Assembly (NCBI RefSeq): GCF_029953635.1
Contig: NZ_CP124543.1
Span: forward strand, 4,319,455-4,383,454
DNA: 64,000 bases
Reading direction: 5' to 3'
DNA from: Halotia branconii CENA392
Lineage (GTDB): Bacteria; Cyanobacteriota; Cyanobacteriia; Cyanobacteriales; Nostocaceae
The first letter of the stretch is position 1. Each line of letters starts with the position of its first letter. A program made the translations under genes and the position numbers. The notes beneath the pieces were generated by a model. It searched no databases. It was not told where the DNA came from and worked only from the letters and a program-made list of their open reading frames with translations. Shown piece by piece: positions 9,065 to 17,132 of this stretch.

Positions 9065-9671
9065 CATCAATACTTTGCAGAAAAATCTATCTCAGGATAA
9101 TTTCTTTAGAGAAAGACGACTAATACCAGTCCCGGCAATTATAAATAGCGCACCACTTGCTACAGTTTGCCTTTAAGCATCCTCATATCTCTGCAAGAAA
9201 CACAAGCTAGATGTTGCGTCTTTATCAAGACAAGAGTGAGTGCGGCACAGGCTGGATAGTTAAAATTTGAATTATAAAAAAAAGAGGATTAGATATATAA
9301 GACTCATATTTGATTTGGAGAAAAAACTCAGTACACCCCTAAATCCCTTTTTTCCTGCGATGCACTGAGTTTCGACACTTCGACAGGCTCAGTGCAGCGC
9401 TGCGCGGCAATCGAGTTTCGACTACGCTCAACTGCCGCGAAGTCGAGATTCAACTACCGCGTAGCCGAAGTGTTTCCTCCCTACGCAAATATATTCATTA
9501 ATCAAATCGGATTGCTATATATTATTAATATCTTTAAAAATTATAGTAATAGAAAAGCTTTTTAGTTAAGTTCAATTTTTACTTACAAGATATTTGTTAT
9601 AGAGGTAAAAGTAATTTTAAGGTCAGGTTAAAGTTTTGGTTTCTCTGCAATAAATTTACTCAGTTTTCACA
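9065..9671. other. Intergenic region with degenerate dispersed repeats
   Basis: About 600 bases. 9371-9470 contains overlapping inverted words (CTTCGACAGGCTCAGTG, TTTCGACTACGCTCAACTG, CCGCGTAGCCGAAGTG). Related words recur at 38877-38925, at 40645-40690 and inside ldpA and cobN. I see no gene or promoter that I can support. Confidence 0.5.
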
Positions 9672-10001
9672 TTACGAAGAGTAAGAGCAGAATAAATTGT
9701 GATAGCAAAATCCATGCTCATATAGATAACTCAAATAGTAAGAAATACTAAAAGCAAACATTGCTAGAATAACGGGAATCACAGTACTCAACTCTAGCTT
9801 ACGTTTTTTTAATATCTCTAAAAAAGACATAGGAATAGTTAGAGGCCAAAAAATAGTTGTAACTAGAAACATGACAAACGATAAAAATTTCTCTTCAGGA
9901 AAAGAGCTAGGATGACGTAAGGAAAATCTTAACCAATTACTGAAAAAATAGCAGGACATCAGCACATAACCAACAATTAGAGTCAACTGCATCTGATTCA
10001 T
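9672..10001 (-). CDS. Small hypothetical membrane protein
   Basis: 109 aa, not recognised. Three hydrophobic segments are predicted by eye: about 5-25, 40-60 and 74-92. The start at 10001 is supported by AAGGAG eight bases upstream. The long upstream region contains a candidate structured leader at 10084-10175. Function unknown. Confidence 0.6.
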   Translation of the reverse strand: MNQMQLTLIVGYVLMSCYFFSNWLRFSLRHPSSFPEEKFLSFVMFLVTTIFWPLTIPMSFLEILKKRKLELSTVIPVILAMFAFSISYYLSYLYEHGFCYHNLFCSYSS

Positions 10002-10083
10002 GATTAATACTCCTTGAGTTATGGTTAGATAATCAGGATCTTGACTATTTTGCCTCCTGATTTGTTTGTGACTTAATGATGAA

Positions 10084-10175
10084 GGGTAAAAAGCGAGTGG
10101 AATAGTGAGCGACCTAATTCATCCCTTTACCGATTCGGCTGACACTCACGGCGAAGCTTTTACCCCTCTTTTTTT
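10084..10175. promoter_or_regulatory. Candidate structured RNA or leader element
   Basis: GGGTAAAAAGC at 10084-10094 pairs with GCTTTTACCC at 10156-10165 (one bulge), followed on the plus strand by a T-tract (10169-10175). GAGTG/CACTC can extend the pairing. GGTAAA (10085-10090) could instead pair with TTTACC (10126-10131), so two exclusive folds are possible. On the plus strand it would be a short ncRNA with terminator; on the minus strand it would sit in the leader of the membrane protein starting at 10001. No known riboswitch class was recognised. Confidence 0.3.
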
Positions 10176-10648
10176 ATTGCATTCATCCGAGAACTGCTAA
10201 AGTTACAAGACAGATTTCACATTTAGCAATTTTGATGCTACCCTGATATTCCTCAATACGATAAATATTAGGCGAAGTCAGAAAACACATAAATCAGTAC
10301 TTTTACTTATTTTCAAGTTAAAACTAACAGAGTTGTAATTATACTTTTAAATCACTAAGAGCCTACTATGGATTGATATGCAGTTTTCAAGTGTAAAATT
10401 GAGAACATTTTTGATTGTGGTGGATCTAAACAATAATTGAAGCATAAGAGAATTTACCACCTATCTCAGAAAAATTTCAATATCAATGCAATTGCTTTCA
10501 TGAATGCTAGGGCGTGTTTTCAAACTCGAACTGTAGGTTGGGTTTGAAAATAGTCTTTAGTAAGTACCTAAGGAGAATCAATTACCATTACCCACCTTGT
10601 TTGTCTGTTCTCTGCTATCAATATCCAATAGCGATCGCCCACAAAAAT

Positions 10649-10677
10649 ACTCAAGCGCCAACGAGTGACGCTTGAGT
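10649..10677 (-). terminator. Hairpin followed by T-run on the minus strand
   Basis: ACTCAAGCG (10649-10657) and CGCTTGAGT (10669-10677) form a 9-bp stem with an 11-base loop. Reading the minus strand, the stem is followed by ATTTTTG. It lies 21 bases past the stop of the 33-codon ORF at 10699-10800 and about 260 bases past the histidine kinase stop, so it would end transcription of that unit. Confidence 0.6.
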
Positions 10678-10698
10678 TAGAAAAACATGACGATTGCT

Positions 10699-10800
10699 TT
10701 AATCTTGGGAATGATTTTGAGGAAACAAGTAAGAGATTGCAGTCCAACCAGATACAGTCACTAAACTCACTAAAAATGTAGCCAGAATAAAAGTAGACAT
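10699..10800 (-). CDS. Possible 33-aa single-span membrane peptide
   Basis: A short frame (ATG 10800, TAA 10699-10701) encodes a peptide starting MSTFILATFLVSLVTVSGW, with one hydrophobic stretch at residues 3-25 and a polar tail PQNHSQD. Length and layout resemble the small one-helix proteins abundant in cyanobacterial membranes, but it matches none that I know. No clear Shine-Dalgarno. The terminator just downstream on the same strand supports a transcribed unit. Confidence 0.35.
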   Translation of the reverse strand: MSTFILATFLVSLVTVSGWTAISYLFPQNHSQD

Positions 10801-10936
10801 ATAAGGACTAAGCACTGAGTTTTAAGAAGAATCGAAGAAGTCTCCCTCTGCTTGGTATTCTCCTAATCTCTTTTAAGCTAGCAATTTGATGTGACGTAGA
10901 TACAATCAACTTGTGACAATTCGTTGTATCTATAAC

Positions 10937-12052
10937 TCAAGCCAAAGGCAAGAAAAAACGAAATGTACTGCCAACACCCAACTTACTTTCTACGTCAATT
11001 TGACCGCCTTGCAATTCAACCAAACGGCGAGTGATCGTTAAACCAATGCCTGTTCCTCCAGAATGGCGATCGCGTGATTGATCGGTGCGCCAAAAGCGCT
11101 CAAACACGTGAGGCAAATCTTTTGAGGCAATGCCAATACCTGTATCAATAACCGCAATCCAAAGTTTAGATGCTTCAGTCCAAGCACGTAGGATAATTGA
11201 ACCTTGGGTAGTATAACGCACTGCGTTACCCAGCAAGTTGACCAATATCTGTTCTGTACGGTCAATATCTGCCAATACTAGCGGTAATTGAGATGAAAAT
11301 TCTGAACGCAGAACAGGGCCATCTTCCAACATCTGGTCAGTAAATTTTTCTACTAATGATTCTAATAAAGGAAACAGATTTATTGGCTGTATATTAATTG
11401 GTAGATAACCAGCCTCTGCTTTAGAAAGTTCTTGCAAATCGTTGACTAAACGCTCTAAACGTTTAGTTTCCCTGGCTAGCCGCTGATAAATCTCTGGTGA
11501 CGGTTCTATTTCTCCGTCTGCAAGTTCTTCTAAGTAACCGCGTACAACAGTCAAGGGTGTACGTAATTCGTGGGTCATGTCTCCAATTAGTTCTCGCCGC
11601 CGTGCTTCCACTCCTTCTAAACTAGCTGCCATACGATTAAAACTAGTACCTAATCGATGCAGTTCTGGAATGTCAGACAAAGGTAATCGCGCTTCTAATT
11701 GACCAGCAGCAAACTTTTGAGTAATTTGTTCCATTTCGGTCAACCGCTGCATAATTCGTTTTGATACCCAATAACTCAAGCCTCCCGCAGCAGTAGTACC
11801 GACTATGACTGACCAAAGAGTGCTTCGCCGCCAAGCTATCTCAAATCCTTGAACTAATTCTGTACGAATATTAATTAGCTTCAATCCCCTGCTTTCTAAT
11901 CTTTCTAAATGCAAGACGAAAAAGCGCGGTGAAGAAAATCTACTAATGATTACAAGACTCAATAATCCCACTACCATCACTACTAAGTGGGAGAAAAACA
12001 GGCGCGACGCTAAAGGCAAGGACTTTATCCAACGCCAGTTTGTTTTAGTCAT
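10937..12052 (-). CDS. Membrane sensor histidine kinase (OmpR-class partner)
   Basis: 371 aa. Two membrane helices (about 17-38 and 76-96) enclose a short, roughly 40-residue extracytoplasmic loop. Then come HAMP (about 97-150), HisKA with MTHELRTPLTVVRGY, and HATPase_c (NLLGNAVRYT, DTGIGI, GGTGIGLTI). The small loop suggests sensing within the membrane or of a small ligand; the stimulus is unknown. It starts 2 bp after the stop of the response regulator gene, so translation is probably coupled. Confidence 0.93.
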   Translation of the reverse strand: MTKTNWRWIKSLPLASRLFFSHLVVMVVGLLSLVIISRFSSPRFFVLHLERLESRGLKLINIRTELVQGFEIAWRRSTLWSVIVGTTAAGGLSYWVSKRIMQRLTEMEQITQKFAAGQLEARLPLSDIPELHRLGTSFNRMAASLEGVEARRRELIGDMTHELRTPLTVVRGYLEELADGEIEPSPEIYQRLARETKRLERLVNDLQELSKAEAGYLPINIQPINLFPLLESLVEKFTDQMLEDGPVLRSEFSSQLPLVLADIDRTEQILVNLLGNAVRYTTQGSIILRAWTEASKLWIAVIDTGIGIASKDLPHVFERFWRTDQSRDRHSGGTGIGLTITRRLVELQGGQIDVESKLGVGSTFRFFLPLA

Positions 12053-12054
12053 AC

Positions 12055-12765
12055 TTACATTACAGGGGAATCTTCAAATTTATAACCGACCCCAACAACA
12101 GTTTTGATAAAAGCGGGATTACTAGGATCAGGCTCAACTTTTTTTCGTAACCTAGCGACATGAGTATCCACCACCCGTTCATCACCAAAAAAATTATCAC
12201 CCCAAAGTTTGTCAATTAACTGGGTGCGGTTCCAAACGCGGCCAGGATTGCTAACAAAAGTGGTTAATAAATTAAATTCTAGGGTAGTTAAGTCTAAAAT
12301 TTCTGGTTCTTGAGCATCTATTTGACGACTGGCTGTACGTTGATCTACATCTACTATAAAGTGTTGAGTACGATTGACTTGATTTTGTCCTCCTTGGCGG
12401 AGACTGCGCCGTAATAGCGCCCTTACTCTAGCGACCAATTCCCTAGGACTGAAAGGTTTGACCATGTAGTCATCAGCACCAGTAGACAAGCCAATCACCC
12501 GATCAATTTCTTCACCCTTAGCTGTGAGCATTAAAATATAGGGGTCTTTTGCACCTGGTTTCTGGCGAATCCTGGCACAAACTTCTAATCCATCCAATCC
12601 AGGAATCATTAAGTCTAGGATGATTAAATCTGGCGGTTGTTCCTGAAACATCCGCAAAGCATTGATTCCATCGCGGCTAACACGACAAGAAAATCCTTCT
12701 TTGTCTAAAGACAGTTGAATTAACTGAGCAATTTCTGGTTCATCCTCAACAATTAAAATATCCAT
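12055..12765 (-). CDS. OmpR/PhoB-family response regulator
   Basis: 236 aa. Receiver (1-120, Asp in LIILDLMIPG, conserved Lys in MVKPFSPREL) followed by a winged-helix DNA-binding domain (about 135-230; VVDTHVARLRKKVEPDP, TVVGVGYKF). It is the cognate partner of the downstream kinase. A LabA-like NYN gene lies 76 bp upstream on the same strand, so the three may form one operon. Confidence 0.94.
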   Translation of the reverse strand: MDILIVEDEPEIAQLIQLSLDKEGFSCRVSRDGINALRMFQEQPPDLIILDLMIPGLDGLEVCARIRQKPGAKDPYILMLTAKGEEIDRVIGLSTGADDYMVKPFSPRELVARVRALLRRSLRQGGQNQVNRTQHFIVDVDQRTASRQIDAQEPEILDLTTLEFNLLTTFVSNPGRVWNRTQLIDKLWGDNFFGDERVVDTHVARLRKKVEPDPSNPAFIKTVVGVGYKFEDSPVM

Positions 12766-12841
12766 CTTGATTAGGATTTAAGTAAAATACGCAGAAAATT
12801 TCCCTGTTGGTAGTGAATTTCAATGGATTAGCGATCGCAAT

Positions 12842-13564
12842 TTAAAGTTTAGAGTTAGACATCGCCCGATAATTATAGCCTGGGTGAGAATCCTTTTGAA
12901 TGTATTGTTTAATGCTATCGAGATCAACAAAATAATCAGCAACATCAATCAAGCTGTCACTGGTCATTGTTCGCAGACTTACTAATTCCACTCTAGACCC
13001 TGTGCTGGTGACAGCATTCACCGCGTAAGCTAAATCTCCATCGCCGCTAACTAAGATTGCAGTATCGTAGTGAGGAGCCAAGGTAATCATATCGACAGCA
13101 ATTTCTACATTCAAATTGGATTTTTTGGAATTATCTTTGGAATTATCTACTGACTGTACTTCTTTGGTAAATACACGATAACCATTACGACGCATCCAAA
13201 ATAGAAAACCCTGTTGTTTTTCATTGCTGCGAGGACGCATAGTAGTTTGTCGTGAAACGTCTATTGTAGTGTAAAAGAAGGCACGCAATAATCGTGAACC
13301 AGCAGTTAAACGACAAAGCAATTTGAGATAATCGATTTCAATCCCCAGTTGCAAAGCTGCATGAAATAAGTTGACACCATCAATAAAAATAGCGACTCGA
13401 CCACGATTTAAGTCATTGATAATCAAATTTTCAGCTTTCGGCTCATTTTTCTTGGGATCTTCAGATTTGATACCATTTCTTATCAAAATTTTCCCTTGCA
13501 AATTTGTTTCTTCTTCAAGGCGCTTATATGCATTTTTGGTCTTGGGAAAAGTATTGATAGTCAT
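12842..13564 (-). CDS. NYN-domain protein (LabA/DUF88-like putative RNase)
   Basis: 240 aa. After a ~50-residue charged N-terminal extension there is a NYN/PIN-like nuclease fold with FIDGVNLF (first acidic residue), IAVDMITL and ILVSGDGDLAYAV. LabA of Synechococcus elongatus, the family namesake in cyanobacteria, acts in circadian output. These are paralogous families, so clock function is not implied. Probable first gene of an operon with the OmpR regulator and kinase. Confidence 0.85.
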   Translation of the reverse strand: MTINTFPKTKNAYKRLEEETNLQGKILIRNGIKSEDPKKNEPKAENLIINDLNRGRVAIFIDGVNLFHAALQLGIEIDYLKLLCRLTAGSRLLRAFFYTTIDVSRQTTMRPRSNEKQQGFLFWMRRNGYRVFTKEVQSVDNSKDNSKKSNLNVEIAVDMITLAPHYDTAILVSGDGDLAYAVNAVTSTGSRVELVSLRTMTSDSLIDVADYFVDLDSIKQYIQKDSHPGYNYRAMSNSKL

Positions 13565-14469
13565 TGATTCCTCGGAATTTTAAATTGGGTCTAGTGCATG
13601 GAACATGGGAAATAAATTCAACAGTTATCAGTTATCAGTCAAAAGCGACTTGATAATTATTCACTAATTTAATAGGAGTCAAATCCAAAGAGTGAAACTG
13701 TGATAACCGTTTAACTGTTCACTGATTAAAGGCTAATAATGCCAATTGTTTGAGATCAATAAAGCTGTATGCCATTGACAATGTGCTGGCTACCCAATTA
13801 CCAATGCTCACGAATTGACTATACTGATAAATCAGCACAGTATAAATTGGATGAATTGTGCAAATGACAAAATTTAACGCACCAGATTTTACCTATTAAC
13901 AGAGCTGGTTTTACGAGATATTCCATGTGCCTACAAATATGCTGCTCTTGCTCTATGCCTAATACATATTGATTTACCACAGGATGCTAGCGATTAGGCA
14001 TAGACAGCTTCCTGATAGAATAAAGTTAGAGTGAGCGATCGGCAACTATTTGTATTGTACATCTGTATGATAAAAACCTTCAATCAAGGCTTCATATATA
14101 TATTGATATGGTGATATTGAACAACAAGAACCCCGACTTCTTAAAGAAGTCGGGGTTCTGAAGAGTGAGTTTTATATTTTGATGGAAATTAATACTATAA
14201 ATTTAATATTTAACAATAGTTTATTAATAATTTTTTAATATTAATTGTCAGTGGTCAGTAGTTAGTAGTTAGTGGTAAAGATGGGCTTTGTTTGTCTAGC
14301 CTTAAGTTTTAGATTGAGGGTAAATAGGACTTGTGTGTATAAGGTATACTTGTCGAACTCACGTTACACCGATTAAAAACAACTGACAACCGACAAATGA
14401 CCACTGACAACTGACAACTGACAAAACTCTATCCCGCAAGTCGCGTGTAGTTTTTAGTGATTTACAATA
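13565..14469. other. 900-bp intergenic region with palindrome and heptamer repeats
   Basis: No gene recognised. It contains CAGTTATCAGTTATCAGTC-type repeats (13619-13640), a perfect palindrome (14127-14159), and GTCAGTG/GTTAGTA heptamers (14250-14277) with their inverted counterparts CAACTGACAACTGACAA (14405-14425). The GTCAGTG units belong to the short tandem repeat class also seen at 38725-38801 and 51300. Confidence 0.6.
14127..14159. repeat. Perfect 16-bp-arm palindrome (CCCCGACTTCTT family)
   Basis: AGAACCCCGACTTCTT, one A, then its exact complement. The same core recurs at 43144-43176 with compensating changes on both arms (AGATCCCC/GGGGATCT) and in decayed form at 53008-53034. Arm covariation suggests that the hairpin, rather than the exact sequence, is maintained. 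Confidence 0.8.
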
Positions 14470-15576
14470 TTAATCTCCCAAATAAATACCTAAACCACGA
14501 GCAGTTTTGACTAAAGTATCCTCTGGGTTGACAGTTTTATATTGAGCGATCGCCTCAGCAATGGGTACAGCAAAAACTTGGCGATTTTGCCAAGTCACCA
14601 TGTAGTCATATTTACCTTCTGCGATCAGCTCTACCGCTGCTACACCAAAGGCAGCGGCTACTAATCGATCTAGTGGTGAAGCTGTTCCACCACGTTGGAT
14701 GTGTCCCAAGACTGTGACTCGTGTTTCTGTACCAATGCAATTGCTAATTTGATCGGCTAAGTACTGACCAATACCACCATATCGAGATTGACCCAAGCTA
14801 TTTGTCATGGTCACAGTTTCACCGTCTTGGGTACGAACTGCCTCGGACACAATAATTAGACAATAATTTTTGCCTTTTTCTTGGCGCTGTTTAATTTTGT
14901 GGCAAATATGGTCAAGATTGTAGGGAATTTCGGGAATTAAAATTACATCTGCTCCTCCGGCAATTCCCGCAGCGATCGCAATGTGTCCGGCATCACGACC
15001 CATCACTTCTAGAATCATGACTCGACTGTGAGAGGCAGCGGTAAAATTTAACCGATCAAGTGCTTCTGTAGCAATATTAACGGCAGTATCGAAACCAATA
15101 GCATGTTCGGTAATCCCAATATCGTTATCAATTGTTTTGGGAATACCAACTAAATTAATATTGCCTTGTTGTGCCAAACGACGGAGAATAGCCAAACTAC
15201 CATCGCCACCAATGCCAATCAAAGCATCTAAACCTAATTGATGATAACCTGCAATGATTTCCTCGGAGCGATCGCAGACACTACCATCAGCCATCAAAAA
15301 AGCAAAAGGATCGCCTTTGTTGGTGGTTCCTAACATTGTGCCACCAGAGGTTAACAGCGGGTCAACTAAATCAATTTCCAGTTTTGTAAATTGCGGTGGA
15401 CGTGCCATTAAGCCTAGAGTTGCTTGACGAATCCCTAATACTTCCCAACCTTTTCCACAAGCACAATGCACAACAGATCGAATAACCGCATTTAAACCAG
15501 AACAATCTCCTCCACTAGTTAGAATGCCAATACGCTTACATTTACCCATCTTCATTTTCTTAATTAAATTTGCCAA
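14470..15576 (-). CDS. pfkA: 6-phosphofructokinase
   Basis: 368 aa. Phosphorylates fructose-6-phosphate in glycolysis. Motifs: GILTSGGDCSGLNAVIR (nucleotide loop), GIGGDGSLAIL, GIPKTIDNDI (catalytic TIDND), and EVMGRDAGHIA (substrate binding). The Gly in GGDGS, where PPi-dependent enzymes have Asp, points to ATP as donor; the Lys in PKTIDND is shared with the actinobacterial-type group. Internal Met codons at residues 8 and 10 are alternative starts. Confidence 0.93.
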   Translation of the reverse strand: MANLIKKMKMGKCKRIGILTSGGDCSGLNAVIRSVVHCACGKGWEVLGIRQATLGLMARPPQFTKLEIDLVDPLLTSGGTMLGTTNKGDPFAFLMADGSVCDRSEEIIAGYHQLGLDALIGIGGDGSLAILRRLAQQGNINLVGIPKTIDNDIGITEHAIGFDTAVNIATEALDRLNFTAASHSRVMILEVMGRDAGHIAIAAGIAGGADVILIPEIPYNLDHICHKIKQRQEKGKNYCLIIVSEAVRTQDGETVTMTNSLGQSRYGGIGQYLADQISNCIGTETRVTVLGHIQRGGTASPLDRLVAAAFGVAAVELIAEGKYDYMVTWQNRQVFAVPIAEAIAQYKTVNPEDTLVKTARGLGIYLGD

Positions 15577-15663
15577 ACAGTCAGCTGTTCGGCATTCTTA
15601 AGAGCCTATGAGAATTTGGGTACATCTGAGCTTAGTCTGAAACAAAATTTTATCAGCTGTAAC

Positions 15664-15834
15664 TCACTCGTCTTTGCGAAGTATTGCTACATGTTGTTGA
15701 TTAGCTGTCAAGTAGGAATTGACACGAGATTGTCCCTGCAATGTAACTGGCGTACCTCGGAGTATTCCAGCCAAAGCAACAGAAAGCATGAATCCACCAG
15801 CGGCCGCAGCAATTAAAGAAAAGTTATCTTTCAC
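15664..15834 (-). CDS. Possible 56-aa single-span membrane protein
   Basis: GTG start at 15834 with GAGAG about eight bases upstream; stop TGA at 15664-15666. Residues 5-25 are hydrophobic (begins KDNFSLIAAAAGGFMLSV), followed by a polar 30-residue tail (GQSRVNSYLTANQQH). It lies 87 bp upstream of pfkA on the same strand. Not recognised. The opposite-strand frame here has no recognisable features. Confidence 0.45.
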   Translation of the reverse strand: MKDNFSLIAAAAGGFMLSVALAGILRGTPVTLQGQSRVNSYLTANQQHVAILRKDE

Positions 15835-15941
15835 ACAAATCTCTCAGTAAAAATACAAGTTTAGTCAAAAGTCAACGTCAAGAATATAGCGATTCTAGTC
15901 CCTAGCCCCTAGTTCCTAGCCCCTAGTTCCTAGCCCATCGA

Positions 15942-16838
15942 CTATTTCCGGATTCCATTTTCTCGCCGTAATCGTGGATTGACAAATTCATTTAACCCTT
16001 CACCAAGTAGTGATAACCCTACAACCATGAATGTCATTCCTAAACCGGGGAAAAGTGTAGTCCACCAAATGCCTGTGGGTAGGGCTTCTAAAGCTTGTTT
16101 TAAATCATGTCCCCATTCTGGCACTTCTTCGGGAAGTCCTAGTCCTAAAAAGCCCAAACCGCCTAATACTAAAATTGCATCGGCGGCATTCAGGGTAAAT
16201 AGTACGGGTACGCTTTGAATGACGTTGAAAAATAGATATCGAGACAGAACAATCCAAGTAGAAGCACCCATTGCTTGCGCTGCTTCGATAAAAACTTCAG
16301 TTTTGACGCTGACTGTGTGGTTGCGAACAACGCGGTAATATTGGGGAACGTAGGCAATACTAATAGCGATCGCAGCATTTAATATTCCCCGTCCGACTAC
16401 AAATGCTAACGTCACCGACAGCAATAACCCCGGTAAGGTGTAGATGCTATCCATAATAAATAGCAAAAATTTATCTAACTTACCGCCCAGATACCCACTT
16501 ACCATGCCTAAAGGCACGCCGATAATCATACTCAATGCTGTTGCTAAAATCACCACTTGCAACGCAGCTTGAGCGCCAAACAGTGTGCGGGAGAAGACAT
16601 CATGACCTAGGCGACTCGTACCAAACCAATATTGAGCTGAAGGTGGCTCTTGAATTGGATTTGAGAGAAATTCTTTAGGATCTTGTAGCCATCCCCAAGC
16701 TTGGAATACAGGAGCAAACAAAGCTATAAAGATGAAAAACAGGGTAATGGTTAACCCAACCAACATTAATTTTTGAGAAAGATTAGAATTTTGAGCAAAA
16801 CGTAAAAAATTCGGCAGCTGAGGTTTAGTTATGGCCAT
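15942..16838 (-). CDS. ABC transporter permease, DppC/OppC family
   Basis: 298 aa from ATG 16838 (MAITKPQLPN); a TTG nine codons upstream is less likely. An N-terminal helix (about 25-47) with OppC-type N-domain is followed by BPD_transp_1 with about five helices and the EAA loop (EAAQAMGASTWIVLSRYLF). It would form the channel of a dipeptide/oligopeptide or nickel importer. The ATPase, second permease and binding protein are not adjacent, which is usual for such dispersed cyanobacterial transporters. Confidence 0.9.
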   Translation of the reverse strand: MAITKPQLPNFLRFAQNSNLSQKLMLVGLTITLFFIFIALFAPVFQAWGWLQDPKEFLSNPIQEPPSAQYWFGTSRLGHDVFSRTLFGAQAALQVVILATALSMIIGVPLGMVSGYLGGKLDKFLLFIMDSIYTLPGLLLSVTLAFVVGRGILNAAIAISIAYVPQYYRVVRNHTVSVKTEVFIEAAQAMGASTWIVLSRYLFFNVIQSVPVLFTLNAADAILVLGGLGFLGLGLPEEVPEWGHDLKQALEALPTGIWWTTLFPGLGMTFMVVGLSLLGEGLNEFVNPRLRRENGIRK

Positions 16839-17132
16839 GAGCGATCGCCTGGATGGATCAAGCAAGATACGCTGACCATTTTACATATCAAACAGGGAAT
16901 TGGGAGTTGATCAAAATTAATGTATAGCGATCGCCAAGTAGTTTTTTAGAACATAAACTGAGATCAAACCACAACACCAAAAGACTTTCAAGCCCATGCC
17001 CCATGACGGCAGTTGCTACAAGTCGTCAGAGCCGCCCAACGCACTGCCTCCCCTATGCCCTATGTCCCATTCCCCATTCCCTGTTATATATAGTTGTAAC
17101 AGTAGCAGAAATAATTTTAAGAAAAGTCCTAA

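Noticed and set aside
15616..15816. 66-codon plus-strand ORF upstream of pfkA
   Set aside because: No family features; the opposite strand has a more plausible short membrane-protein frame.
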